Source of the DNA: Seminavis robusta
Lineage: Eukaryota > Bacillariophyta > Bacillariophyceae > Naviculales > Naviculaceae
Direction of reading: 5' to 3'
Length of the DNA stretch: 64,000 nt
NCBI GenBank assembly: GCA_903772945.1
Contig: CAICTM010000285.1
Coordinates: 16,927-80,926, forward strand
Positions 42,001 through 50,522 of this stretch are shown piece after piece (the stretch's first letter is position 1; the number at the start of each line of letters is the position of its first letter). Position numbers and translations under genes: made by a program. The notes under the pieces are model-generated. The model had not been told where the DNA came from. It saw only the letters and a program-made list of their open reading frames with translations, and ran no database searches.

Positions 42001-42140
42001 CCTCCTCCAACCACTCGTCCTCTTCATCTTCCGCCGGCTCTGGCGGGTCACAAAACAACGACATGGATGACGACACGGAACAAACAGAATATGACGATGT
42101 GCCGGCGCCTCCTCCTCCTCCTGTTGAACCCGAAACGTAG
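39084..42140 (+). CDS. Multi-TFIIH-PH-domain protein with Pro/Ser-rich tail
   Basis: An intact single-exon gene of 1,018 residues starting at ATG 39084. Six p62/Tfb1-type PH units lie at about residues 4-93, 121-211, 234-326, 373-464, 649-746 and 786-876. Lys/Ala- or Glu/Ser-rich linkers separate them (for example PAAPAKKAPATKKAAAERTE). Residues 480-640 are an acidic, Ser-rich insert with VINDLLSLASMGSDDSGSEA, SGISGLLAMSDSD and SIFDDSFASLMADTGFNSD, which look like acidic/hydrophobic activation-type segments. The C-terminus is KPKPKPK-basic, then IPPPPSLPPPPPRG, a poly-Ser run and VPAPPPPPVEPET. It is a clear paralogue of the C-terminal half of the preceding gene on the same strand. No BSD domain is present, so it is not p62 itself. 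Confidence 0.9.
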   Translation: MSSSEDLSFDKVKFGKSEGTLMLSASDLSFKADGKTLKVPLANIAKHQINPKSHAKALLKVMMKNNKPAKLFQMETRSDLEKINNEIINRLREFPADDSRDKPPVPKAAAGAAAASSTDDKGGVYQGVHFRNMVGSLHLLEKQLKWESSEEGGKTFALAYANIAKQQKSPPKIAKCILKLTKPDDKVFSFQVASRDDLESLNKEVEKRRKQQQPAAPAKKAPATKKAAAERTETADGVVYSQVIFKAVTGNLTLSKETLAFESTGPKKASKAIRWSRVTKSQGNPPSHAKVLLKVFLTDDSPLLFQLQERPLLQQLKNDIEARMKTPKAAKKNDNKQKLGDQLSALQSDDAKKPADDDAVTVETKFQPDVMSAATIAYEGVKQGNATGRLVLTKNDISFQKADGNKETYSWGDVFKHQCSPPKIAKALLKLVLTNAEKPITFQLPNRKDLEKIRRDIAVRLQEYQDNQQAADEKLEAISEDKAASAEASKAKKSAPAADDSPTAKKEQDSDKEASSETATKGKQESTQASEEQPEQQEEKEDNSMKRSQSDVINDLLSLASMGSDDSGSEADSGPIRPPNSGISGLLAMSDSDPQETAAATGEIPSIFDDSFASLMADTGFNSDGSDDEFSVVTTDTRTAKAAKKATSLPVDYKDVTFRSMTGVATLTQDHLLFQPDETKHPGEQPTRLTWDSVERHHGSPPKLDKAVLKVFLKSGQSATFTMTTRRDLELIRMDLTSRLHERRNTTSFTSSALEGLVIGKGAHSGKNANGYVASYKKLPPGAQSSSAYHPVQHQQCEGSVFLSWDQLSFQPSGLGDVDKARTLFWDAVAGHEVSPDKPILTIKMQDGENVTFRFSNRRELEKCDTDAESRMHSYGEFESISHNPPEEDSEPEKPKSNKKKPKPKPKASEIDPEFNMQALLNVSSSSFDDGDGDGDDLFEIPPPPSLPPPPPRGISRQRSSSSSISSASSSSSSSNHSSSSSSAGSGGSQNNDMDDDTEQTEYDDVPAPPPPPVEPET
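39093..41710 (+). repeat. Six p62/Tfb1-type PH domains (gene 2)
   Basis: Units at 39093-39360, 39445-39714, 39784-40059, 40201-40475, 41029-41319 and 41440-41710. Diagnostic segments include AKHQINPKSHAKALLKV, AKQQKSPPKIAKCILKL, TKSQGNPPSHAKVLLKV, FKHQCSPPKIAKALLKL and ERHHGSPPKLDKAVLKV. Each is followed by a G/D-turn, an F-x-[LMV] strand and a closing helix. Unit 6 (AGHEVSPDKPILTIKM) is the most diverged. Confidence 0.85.
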
Positions 42141-42521
42141 GCAACATGATTGATTGACCCACACAATCGGCGGACGTGGAGTTCGATGCCAGGAAACGCT
42201 TATCTAGATGTTGAGACCCTGTTCAGATACTCCTCGTCACCCACGTGCGCGGTACTGAAATTCAGTCCAGCATCGTTGGCTACTTCCACCGAGGTGGCAA
42301 TGCATGGCTGCGCCATGTTTGTACAGCAGTTTCGGGCCCCAATTGAAGCGTCATTGGCGACAGACTGGAACTAGCTAGGGGATGGCTGGGTTCGCCTTCT
42401 GCGAAAGTCTTGTGGCAATGGGTTTAGCTGATGCAGCCTAACTAAGGTAACCAGTGTTCCTCTCCATTTGTAGCTTTCAAGCTGATCATACATCTTAGGA
42501 ATACTTAGCATGCAGGCAAGC

Positions 42522-42532
42522 NNNNNNNNNNN
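42522..42532. other. Assembly gap of 11 N
   Basis: Placeholder gap in intergenic DNA, identical in length to the one at 24965. Confidence 0.95.
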
Positions 42533-43058
42533 CCATGAAAGAGGCAGGCTCCTGGATGCTGGAGATCTGCAGCTACCTCTAGCTAGCTAGGCCACAGGCC
42601 ACAACACAAAATAATATTCCAGTGGGTTTCAGCGTTTCAGCTGTGTTGGGTGAAGGGCGACGAACCGGTGGGAAACCATTCGACTTCTGTCTTCTGTCAA
42701 TGTGCATGTAGCCTCTAGATACCCGTAGCCGGTTTAGCTACACAAGCCACATCCCATACATGTACCTCTATTTCAGCAGCTAGTATTTGAGCCGCATTTG
42801 AGCCGAGTTCAAGTATTTGGCATTTGAGGCGCATTTGAGCTTGTGACTGATATAAGTGGGAACCATTCGGCTTAGAAAACCCATGTTCCCCCAAGATGGT
42901 TTGCTCGTGGGATGTGAGCTGTTTATCACCTTTTAGTCCAATTGGTACATCAGAAATCAGCTGACTTAAGAACACAAGATGCTATAAGACCAAGTGCAAT
43001 GCAGTGCTGGATTGGGATTTGGGATGTCTTGAAAGCATCAACTTTAAGTATCACAATT

Positions 43059-43540
43059 AAAGGTACACTCCAAACCTGAAGGTAAGAAACTCCAAATAAG
43101 AAAGCGAGTACTCAGATTTTTAAAAAAGATAAGAATCTTTTTATACTGAAATATCACAAACTTGTAAGAAAACCTCCCAGTATTGATGCCTCAAAGCACA
43201 AGAAATAGTACTAGTCTGACACCATAAAAATTCTCCTAGCATGTGCCTAAATCTACAAAATTTTCTGCCTTACGGCAGACACAGTGACCACCATTATTAT
43301 TCGATCCAAACCAATTAAGAGTTCTGAGGAAGTTGGACCCAAAGGGGCAGGTGCACTGTGTGTATCAAAACACTAACCTGTTTGATCTAGAAGCTTAGTA
43401 AGAAAGTCATCTATACTTTAATAAATTGGCTTGTTTTCTTAGAAATAAAATGAGTAGCAAAATAGAGCAGTTGGGCAAGAAAGCTCCAGTACTGACTCTC
43501 AGTTAGAGCTTTCTTATTATTGAGTTTGGAGTGTACCTTT
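43059..43540. mobile_element. MITE-like element with inverted terminal repeats
   Basis: aaaggtacactccaaac (43059-43075) and its exact complement (43524-43540) bound 482 bases of AT-rich non-coding DNA. A second matching pair lies just inside: aataagaaagc at 43095-43105 and gctttcttatt at 43508-43518. No coding capacity for a transposase is seen and no target-site duplication is obvious. Confidence 0.6.
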
Positions 43541-44071
43541 TCTTTGATTGTAAAAACAATCTCTGGTAGCATTCGGTACTTCTGTACTGTACCGTGCTCT
43601 TTGACGCTTGACGCGACTTGGGTATTGCATCCCTGCATTGGATATCCTTGATTATTATTTATTTGAGCCGGTACATGTACACCGTACCGGCTGATCAGTA
43701 CAAAAGTACCGGTACAAAAGTACAACTGAACTAACTGTTCTCTGTTCCACCGGTACTTTCAAATTGATAAGTTTTCTCACTCTCTTTGTGGTTTGTGCTT
43801 ATAGAACTTTTTGGCCAGAGAAGAGGTGGCGTCTTCTTTATCCATCATCTCTTACTTCATCCAAGCCCCTTCCTTCCTGCGAAAGAAAGCATTGAAGAAT
43901 TTACCGGTCAAACCTTGAAGCTGGCTAGCTAGCTACTGTATTAATAGTTGTTGCCCAATATAAATTGCATTCCAGCAGCGCTTCCAGCAAACAGCACATC
44001 TCTCATTATTCGAACCCTTTCAAACCTGACTACTATTAATAGAAGTAGAAGTACTAATCAGCGGAAGAGCC

Positions 44072-45430
44072 ATGATATTGGGTGCTTCTCCCGTCTCCTT
44101 GGACGCCACATCGGCTGATGCGGGCACCACAAGCGATTGTACCGGTAGTCACGATCGATACGTGAAGAGCCTGGATCAAGAAGACACCATGAATAGAAGC
44201 CCTTGTGGACATCACGCAGACTTGGTAGAACCTCTCCGAATCGTCTCCAGCGATAAGGTAGCCATGAAATCGTTTGATGTTGTGTCATCCGAGCCTGACG
44301 TTGAGCTGAAGAGGAGGAAGGATGATGGTCCCGAACTCAGTAAAGCATCTGAAGATGAGGATGAGTTGGTGTTGGATGGTAGTGATCTCATGGAGCAGTC
44401 GATTCGAGAAGTCCATGTCCTTCAGAGTAGGATCCGTTTGATCCGACAACAAAGTCTCGACACTGGTAGCTGCGTAAAAGAGGACGAATGTCAAACCATT
44501 TCCTGGTTCCGCCACACTAACGCAGAACGTTCCTCACAGAGAAGGAGAAGCCTATCGGTTGGCTGCTCCATCGCCACAGCTTCACTCGATGAGTTATCAT
44601 GCCCCCCGTTGGAAAAAATGACTCCTCAGACTGCCCCCGTCACCGATCTACCCATATCCTCCCTGATCCTTTCACCATTACCAAGGAGACACCTCAGGAA
44701 TAGAAGCAAATTGCTGGCTCGATGCCAGTCACAACCTGCTCTACAAGTAGATGCATGCAAAGCTACTACGAGTCGAGCCAGGGTAGCTGCGGATCCGATA
44801 CCATCCATGGCTTGTCTCTCCGTCTCCCCGGCACGAAGGAGACGACGAAGGAGCCGATACGACCAGCTTTCTCGATGTCAGTCGCAGCCCACACTGGTGG
44901 CCAAAACTCCCAGGAGCATCCCAACCGCCACCAGAAGACAACCCCGGCGACTAGTACGAAACCGAACCGCTCCCACCCGCATGGACAATACTAATAACGG
45001 AGGAGAACCCTGCTTCAATTGGGTCACCTTTGCTGCCACCAAGCGGGGAAAAGTTCAGCAAACCCCCCGCGCAGTAGCAGCACCTCGCAGCAAGAGTGCC
45101 TCCGAAACGAATCCAAGTAGCAGCCCTCGCTGCTTCCAGCCACAAGTAGTGGACTCTATCAAAGAAGAAGAAAAGACTGCGAGCCGTGTAACATGTACGG
45201 TCGTTGCACCCGAAAAGGACGATTTGGATGTCTTTGATTGGAAGGAATGGGCCAAGACCCAATCCAGACGTATTGGTGGGAGCCCCGATGGGTCGACAGT
45301 GCGTCGACGATACACCACTGCCCGACGCAGCAAGTCCAAGCGTAATTCAGACCCCACTGCTGCTCTGTTGATCCGACAGCGTCGCGTCAAGAGCGAGCGG
45401 CATTTGACTTCTCGGAGAAGCAGCTGCTGA
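44072..45430 (+). CDS. Basic, Ser/Arg-rich protein with FDWKEW motif
   Basis: A 452-residue protein from ATG 44072. The N-terminal third is acidic/Ser-rich (SEDEDELVLDGSDLMEQ) with a helical segment EVHVLQSRIRLIRQQSLDTG. The middle is Arg-rich with two related units, LLARCQSQPALQ and LSRCQSQPTLV, each R-x-x-S-x-P, a 14-3-3 mode-1-like spacing. Residues about 310-320 hold CFNWVTFAATKR. Near residue 385 is DVFDWKEWAKTQSRR. The C-terminus has KSKRNSDPTAALLIRQR and VKSERHLTSRRSSC. The order FDWKxW, NSDP, SERxL is shared with the end of the gene at 57240-59264, so the two are probably paralogues over that module. No catalytic domain is seen. Confidence 0.8.
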   Translation: MILGASPVSLDATSADAGTTSDCTGSHDRYVKSLDQEDTMNRSPCGHHADLVEPLRIVSSDKVAMKSFDVVSSEPDVELKRRKDDGPELSKASEDEDELVLDGSDLMEQSIREVHVLQSRIRLIRQQSLDTGSCVKEDECQTISWFRHTNAERSSQRRRSLSVGCSIATASLDELSCPPLEKMTPQTAPVTDLPISSLILSPLPRRHLRNRSKLLARCQSQPALQVDACKATTSRARVAADPIPSMACLSVSPARRRRRRSRYDQLSRCQSQPTLVAKTPRSIPTATRRQPRRLVRNRTAPTRMDNTNNGGEPCFNWVTFAATKRGKVQQTPRAVAAPRSKSASETNPSSSPRCFQPQVVDSIKEEEKTASRVTCTVVAPEKDDLDVFDWKEWAKTQSRRIGGSPDGSTVRRRYTTARRSKSKRNSDPTAALLIRQRRVKSERHLTSRRSSC

Positions 45431-45898
45431 CTGACTGCAGCACGAATGATGAATCCCTCGAAAAGAGTTATCTATAAACTAGCTAATAGAAAGTTTTAGG
45501 TTTCACACGCCTCTTAGCCATACATGTACCGGTACCGGCCAATAGCATCAGGGCCATTCTCGGTTGGTTATCATAAACAGGCCAGTGCGCAATAAGGAGA
45601 CAACATGTCTGAGAATAGCTCTGAGAATCTTGTCTCCCATCCGCCGTTGATGCAAAAAGGCAGGGCCGCCGGGTTCTGGCATATACACCGGCAACAGCTG
45701 CCGAAGTGTTTCAACAGCTGTTGCTGGCTTCATTGTCGGAGGCAAATGACCCCTCATGACCTGAACAATGACTGAGTCATTGTTGATGCGAATTTTTTAA
45801 AAGTTGATTGAGTGACGAGTCACTCACTCAACTTTTGCACCACCAACAGCGACTGGTACCGGTACCAGTTCATCACAATTTTCGCCCTGAATTCCGCC
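45431..45898. other. Intergenic region with promoter-proximal hairpin
   Basis: Contains tacatgtaccggtaccgg near 45521, the hairpin at 45800-45837 and ggtaccggtacc at about 45855. It immediately precedes ATG 45899. No gene called. Confidence 0.55.
45800..45837. promoter_or_regulatory. Near-perfect 17-bp inverted repeat with TGACGAGTCA core
   Basis: Arms aaaagttgattgagtga (45800-45816) and tcactcactcaactttt (45821-45837) pair at 16 of 17 positions around cgag. The central gagtgacgagtcactc is the exact reverse complement of the centre of the hairpin at 22458-22493. It ends about 60 bases before ATG 45899. Confidence 0.6.
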
Positions 45899-47707
45899 AT
45901 GGTAGGTCCCTCTTCCCCTTCGACCTCACCCACCAATACTACCGACAACAATAATGCATCTACTAGTAGCTTTCGGATAAAGGGAATATGGTTTCTTGGT
46001 GGCCTCTGTGTGATATTGCAGTTTTCGAATATTCGAACCTTTCGAGGCCCGTTCAGTATGGTGCGAGAGAGCATCCATCGGCTGGAAGACGTACAAGAAA
46101 AGACTGCGGATTGGAGTATCTCCAGGGTCATGTCGGAATCTGACATAGAAGATGATGATGCTTCTACCGGTACGACAGATCTGCAACGAGGACTGGAGTC
46201 ATTGCGAAGGAAACATGCGCAATTGACTGTTCAACAGCTTCAAAAGGAAGCCCAAGAAAGGAAAGAAGCGACATTGAAAGCACCAGTAGGAAAAGCAACG
46301 GATGCCAAGAAAACTTCTGCCAAAGCTACCCAAACCGAGAAGGCTGTGCCAGTGGAAGAAGCATCTGAGGATGATAAGGATGAAGAAGAAGAGTCCGAAG
46401 CGACGACAATACCGGTACCGACAAAGCGAGTTGAAACGAACGCCTGGAAAGAAATAGTGCCAACTCCAGTGGTGTTCATGCCCTATTCCAGCTACGACAA
46501 TTTCGATATTAAGGAAAATCTCATAGAGTCTCACGACAAGAATTATTTCCAAGATGGTTTGGAAGAATCTCCCTTTCTACGCATTGCCAACTACAGCGAA
46601 ACAGTCAAACTCATTCAAGACAACGAGCCTGTATCATGGATTTTTGATACCTCTCGATTGCAGCCCCGCAAAGCCTGTCTTTTCCTCTGGAAATTGATGA
46701 GGGGCGTGCAGCAACAAGTGTGGCAAACGCTCCCCAAAAGTCGTAGTCCCACCTGGCGTGTGAGCCTCTCCGACACGAGAGATCACGGATGGGAAATCTA
46801 TTCCTGCCCGGATAAGATGCAAGACTTTCTCAAGAATATCTCCAAAACCGTGCCGTATTTCAAACGAGGGGTTGTCACAGACCGTAGCTTTGATGCGGAC
46901 ACCAAAAAGCTCGATCCTGGTAAACTCTATGGAAGCATTGTCAATCTACCGTCGTATCCTGGTAAGGACCAACCAGGTCCCACCATCCCCTCCATGCCCT
47001 TTTATCACAGCCCCATCAATGTTCGAACCGACATGGTGGAAGCATTAGCACGAATCTTGGCCAGAGATCACGACAATATGAAGCTGTCATCACCCATTGA
47101 ATCGCTCCTACGCCCACGGGATGTGGCTCATTTCTATCCTCCCGACCTGAAAGCATACCGAGATGAAGCACCCCACTTGGCCAAGCTACGATTGACGGTC
47201 AGTCAGACCCTTCTGGAGTTTATCAAAAACGAAAAACCACAGGGTGGCATTAAGAGAAGGTACGATATCAAGGTGGGGCTAGTGGGCGCGTCACGCGAAA
47301 GGGGACGAAAAACTCCCCAAAAGGCGTACATCAAGGAGCTGTTAAGGACAAAGATTGTCGTTGTTGCACAGAGGGATACCTGGGAGGACCACTGGCGGCT
47401 GTTTGAAGCCATGATCAGTGGCGCTATGATCATGACAGATACAATTTTGGGCATGCCCACTGGTCTCAAGCATGCAGAATCCATTGTGGTGTTTGACAGT
47501 TTAGAATCGCTCAAGGCACAACTGAAATACTATTTGGATCCCGCCAATGAGGCCGAACGAATTGATATTGCCACCAAGGGTCGGTTTATTGCCATGAGCC
47601 AGCATCGATCGTGGCATCGAATGGAAGAAATGGCACTGGGAGAAGTCAAGTCGACCTGTGCTGTTTCGAGATTTCCGGAATGTCCGTACACTGTGCATGC
47701 AGCATAA
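45899..47707 (+). CDS. Type II membrane glycosyltransferase-like protein (exostosin/GT1-like C-terminus)
   Basis: A 602-residue protein. I start at ATG 45899 (gccATGg) because the longer frame begins with GTG. Residues 29-46 (GIWFLGGLCVILQFSNI) form one signal-anchor. A Glu/Lys/Ala-rich stem follows (to about residue 195). The catalytic-looking half includes WRVSLSDTRDHGWEIYSCP, a DVAHFYPP segment, RYDIKVGLVGASRERGRKTPQ, then KIVVVAQRDTWEDHWRLFEA and MISGAMIMTDTILGMPTGL. The R-D-x-W-E-D-H-x-R-L-F-E-A-x-x-x-G-A block is the nucleotide-sugar-binding-like end seen in exostosin/CgeB-type transferases. Golgi location and sugar transfer are inferred from topology and this block; donor and acceptor are unknown. 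Confidence 0.7.
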   Translation: MVGPSSPSTSPTNTTDNNNASTSSFRIKGIWFLGGLCVILQFSNIRTFRGPFSMVRESIHRLEDVQEKTADWSISRVMSESDIEDDDASTGTTDLQRGLESLRRKHAQLTVQQLQKEAQERKEATLKAPVGKATDAKKTSAKATQTEKAVPVEEASEDDKDEEEESEATTIPVPTKRVETNAWKEIVPTPVVFMPYSSYDNFDIKENLIESHDKNYFQDGLEESPFLRIANYSETVKLIQDNEPVSWIFDTSRLQPRKACLFLWKLMRGVQQQVWQTLPKSRSPTWRVSLSDTRDHGWEIYSCPDKMQDFLKNISKTVPYFKRGVVTDRSFDADTKKLDPGKLYGSIVNLPSYPGKDQPGPTIPSMPFYHSPINVRTDMVEALARILARDHDNMKLSSPIESLLRPRDVAHFYPPDLKAYRDEAPHLAKLRLTVSQTLLEFIKNEKPQGGIKRRYDIKVGLVGASRERGRKTPQKAYIKELLRTKIVVVAQRDTWEDHWRLFEAMISGAMIMTDTILGMPTGLKHAESIVVFDSLESLKAQLKYYLDPANEAERIDIATKGRFIAMSQHRSWHRMEEMALGEVKSTCAVSRFPECPYTVHAA

Positions 47708-48091
47708 TGGATGAAGGGAACTTAGCTACAATCGCAACATGTTGCGTATCCAATTTTGTAATTGGTGCACTGTACACCATCTTTAATAAACTCTATATAC
47801 CGTACCTTCGAGAGTTCGGAGCTTCCCTGAAGCCACCTGAGCAAAATGTGTCCTTGTAACTCATTCCGACAGCCTTGTGGCTAATAAAACATCTGAGGTC
47901 CGTTCAAGTTTGCGCCTCGGTCTGCGTCTTTCCACCCCCAAATTCATTGAGATAATTTGAATCAAAGTTTTCGGGAGAACTAAACACAACTGCCAGAAAA
48001 GCATAGCAACAGCAACATGAAGTCAAAACTCCGATGAAAGGTTGTCATTGCGTGAAGTCGATGCCCATTGAACAGGAGCATCTCTTCGGCA
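47708..48091. other. Intergenic region
   Basis: Short interval between two plus-strand genes. AT-rich, contains aataaa-like signals (ctttaataaactc near 47781, gctaataaaac near 47880) that could be polyadenylation elements of the upstream gene. Nothing else is seen. Confidence 0.45.
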
Positions 48092-49075
48092 ATGTCCATG
48101 TTCATTTCCGCCAAGAGACGCTACGACAAACAAGTCCATACGTGGTATAGCGGTTTGACAGTGGAAAAGCTCAAGTATTTGTGCAAAGCAGCTGGGTTAT
48201 CCTTCTCGGGTAACAAGGATGTGTTGATTGAACGCTTGTCGAGTCATCACCTGGGTGCGTTGTTCATCTGGGTGAGTTCCAGGGCCAACCCGGCTGGTTT
48301 GACGAACACCGATCTCAAGGAGATTTGCGAGGGACGAGGTATTGCCAAGACAGGAAGCCGATACGAGCTTGTATGTCGAATCTTACAGCACGAAAGCAAC
48401 GAGGCACTGACGGCTGCTGCTGCCGCAAAGGCCAAGAAGAAGCGGAAACCTCTAGCACATCTGAGCGGACAGCCACTGGAGGCGAAGAAGCCCAGGATCA
48501 GTCAGCCTCACGTGTTGTACAATCGCATTCAAAGGAAGATCAACTCTGGGTATACAGACGAAAAGTATAAATCCTACAGTGGTTCCAGAGCTCACGCAGG
48601 AGACGTGTACAAACTACTTTCCCAAGCCATCAACGTTGAGATCACCGACAAGGGTTACTCTCAGAAGAATCCCAAAAAGGCGCTCGAGTTGGCCAAGGCC
48701 CTGTTCGTGTCGCTCACCCATGGCTTTCAGAACATCAACTATCCTGGCTATGACAATATGGACAGCCTTGGCGACGCCATGGGCAAGCTGGAAACAATCG
48801 TCGAGTCCGCGTGCGGTTTGCTATCTCGGGAAGAGAAGACGAAAACTTTGAAGTGGTCCGAGAAACTCAGTGTCACGATTGCGCCTTACGATTTCACGAA
48901 CGCGGATGACAGCCTGGAATCGATAATGGCAATGTTGAGCGTGGAAGAAAGCAGCGGGGACGACTCTGATAATGACGACCGAAAGCCAGCTGCATCGAAA
49001 AGGAACAACGGGGAAGACGCTGCTGGCACCTTGGCGGCCAAAGAAAACCACGCCCTAAACACAGCAAGTCACTAA
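48092..49075 (+). CDS. Double SAP-domain protein, probably nuclear
   Basis: A 327-residue protein from ATG 48092 (the longer frame begins at a non-ATG codon; 48098 is an alternative). Two SAP-type helix-extended loop-helix motifs are visible: LTVEKLKYLCKAAGLSFSG followed by NKDVLIERL, and LTNTDLKEICEGRGIAKTG followed by SRYELVCRIL. SAP domains bind DNA, often scaffold-attachment or damaged DNA. A basic stretch, AKAKKKRKPLAHL, follows and could be a nuclear localisation signal. The rest (residues 150-285) is a folded, helical region of unknown type, and the tail is acidic (SSGDDSDNDD). Confidence 0.8.
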   Translation: MSMFISAKRRYDKQVHTWYSGLTVEKLKYLCKAAGLSFSGNKDVLIERLSSHHLGALFIWVSSRANPAGLTNTDLKEICEGRGIAKTGSRYELVCRILQHESNEALTAAAAAKAKKKRKPLAHLSGQPLEAKKPRISQPHVLYNRIQRKINSGYTDEKYKSYSGSRAHAGDVYKLLSQAINVEITDKGYSQKNPKKALELAKALFVSLTHGFQNINYPGYDNMDSLGDAMGKLETIVESACGLLSREEKTKTLKWSEKLSVTIAPYDFTNADDSLESIMAMLSVEESSGDDSDNDDRKPAASKRNNGEDAAGTLAAKENHALNTASH

Positions 49076-49523
49076 ACGATGATAGTATGTCCCATAGATG
49101 ATTCTAAGTTTTAGTAGTGGAACTTCTTCTTGGCACGGCCCACAGAGCTAGCTGTCGAATGACAAGCGTATCGAGCCGCTACCAGGTACCGGCCGTAGCT
49201 GGGCATGAGACACCAGTAGTACGGTACTAATGTCGCCAGAACGACGAGTCGAACACTTTCACGCTGAACCAAAAGGCCCCGACTTGCTTTTCTCAAAAAT
49301 TTTGAAGTCACGAAGATACCTACCGGTATTTCGTAGGTACTTGTGATCAACCGAATCGAACGAATGATTTGATACATTCAATGGTTTCAATGTTTCAGCA
49401 TTGGTTTGGGCTACCGGTACCGGTACTGGACCACCGGCACTGGTACAGTACCAAACGAACAAACAAAAACCCACATCCAAAACAAACAAACAAACAACAA
49501 ACAAAATTGCTTTACTTTCCACC
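49076..49523. other. Intergenic region with palindrome cluster and AAAC-rich leader
   Basis: taccggtaccggtactgg at about 49414 and related elements sit next to an AAAC/CAAA-rich stretch (49455-49508) just before ATG 49524. The latter resembles the leader before ATG 23455 and is probably 5' UTR. No gene called. Confidence 0.55.
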
Positions 49524-50522
49524 ATGGCCGACGAACCAGCTGAATTACATTTTGATAGCCGACGAAATACCGAATGGCTTGGAATTCCAGAGTCTCTCGT
49601 GGATGATTCTCGCAGGACAATCAAGCACGGTCTTGGCCACACGGACAACCCAGAGCATATCTCAACACGGCTGTGCCATGATGCTTGCAGCCGTGCATTC
49701 GCCTTGAAAGTATCGTATCTCCAGATTAAGGACGGCGATGACTTGCCAATCAAGAAGGAAGGGCTTGGTCAAGTGGGGTTCATCCGTACGAAACCAATAT
49801 CCGTCTCCCCTGGTTCGCGTCCTCACTATGCGGTCACTCCTTTCACAGCAAAGCACAACCTCCGCAGAATTGAAAACGTGGACCACCACTTCTACCCGGC
49901 TGATGCAATAGAATCTACAGTTTATCTAAAAGGAGATCTTAGCGAGAAGCTGTTATTGTTTGACGATTTGAACGTTTCAGTAAAGAACGACGCGATGGTC
50001 CTCCGGCAATGCGCCTTAACTGACGCAGTGTGGGGTTTTGGAGTAGATGTTTCTGCTGGCAACCCGGTTTCTAACCGTTCTGATGGTATAACAAACCGTG
50101 GATCCTCCTTCCAGGTTTACGAGGAAGGATATGATTTCGGGAAAGATCAACGCGTCGGGATTGCTGTTTTTACCACGGTGTTACCCACCGCCAAGAGTGC
50201 CAGCCCCGACCCTGACAATCCACTCAAATTGACCCCGGTGGAGCTTTCCAAGATTTATGGAAATGCTTTCGAAGCAAACATCTACACAGGAAAAATTACT
50301 TTTGTTGGGAAGCATGAGTACGATCTCAACTCATTCTCTGGCTGCTCCGGGGCGATCGTTTTCTTGTTGGATAAGAATCAACCTGACACTCTCCAGAGTG
50401 TCAACTATGGAAGAGCCATTGCCGTGCATGTTGGAACGCATCCACTTCTCTCCGATAGGAATTTCGCATTCAAGCTGATGGAGGATATGATTCGTGGACA
50501 TAGGCTTTTAAGGAGTGGTTAG
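49524..50522 (+). CDS. Trypsin-fold protease-like protein, intracellular
   Basis: A 332-residue protein from ATG 49524 (ccaccATGg); the longer frame starts at TTG. A plausible PA-clan triad can be read: His111 in VTPFTAKHNL (compare TAAHC), Asp156 in VKNDAMVLR (compare D-I-A-x-L), and Ser275 in SFSGCSGAIVFL (compare GDSGGP). The following IAVHVGTHP...NFAFKL matches the strand pair after the nucleophile, where a substrate pocket forms. There is no signal peptide or disulphide pattern, so it would act inside the cell. The oxyanion motif GCSGA differs from the GDSGG of digestive trypsins. Activity is inferred and not shown. Substrates unknown. Confidence 0.65.
   Translation: MADEPAELHFDSRRNTEWLGIPESLVDDSRRTIKHGLGHTDNPEHISTRLCHDACSRAFALKVSYLQIKDGDDLPIKKEGLGQVGFIRTKPISVSPGSRPHYAVTPFTAKHNLRRIENVDHHFYPADAIESTVYLKGDLSEKLLLFDDLNVSVKNDAMVLRQCALTDAVWGFGVDVSAGNPVSNRSDGITNRGSSFQVYEEGYDFGKDQRVGIAVFTTVLPTAKSASPDPDNPLKLTPVELSKIYGNAFEANIYTGKITFVGKHEYDLNSFSGCSGAIVFLLDKNQPDTLQSVNYGRAIAVHVGTHPLLSDRNFAFKLMEDMIRGHRLLRSG

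Larger units (their letters stand above)
42141..44071. other. Intergenic region with assembly gap and a MITE-like element
   Basis: Contains 11 Ns at 42522-42532, the inverted-repeat element at 43059-43540, and palindrome-dense DNA at 43660-43760 (ccggtacatgtacaccgtaccgg and similar). No gene is seen. Confidence 0.6.

Noticed and set aside
39084-42140. Orthologue of the TFIIH subunit p62 itself
   Set aside because: p62 has one PH domain followed by two BSD domains; here there are six PH units and no BSD domain.
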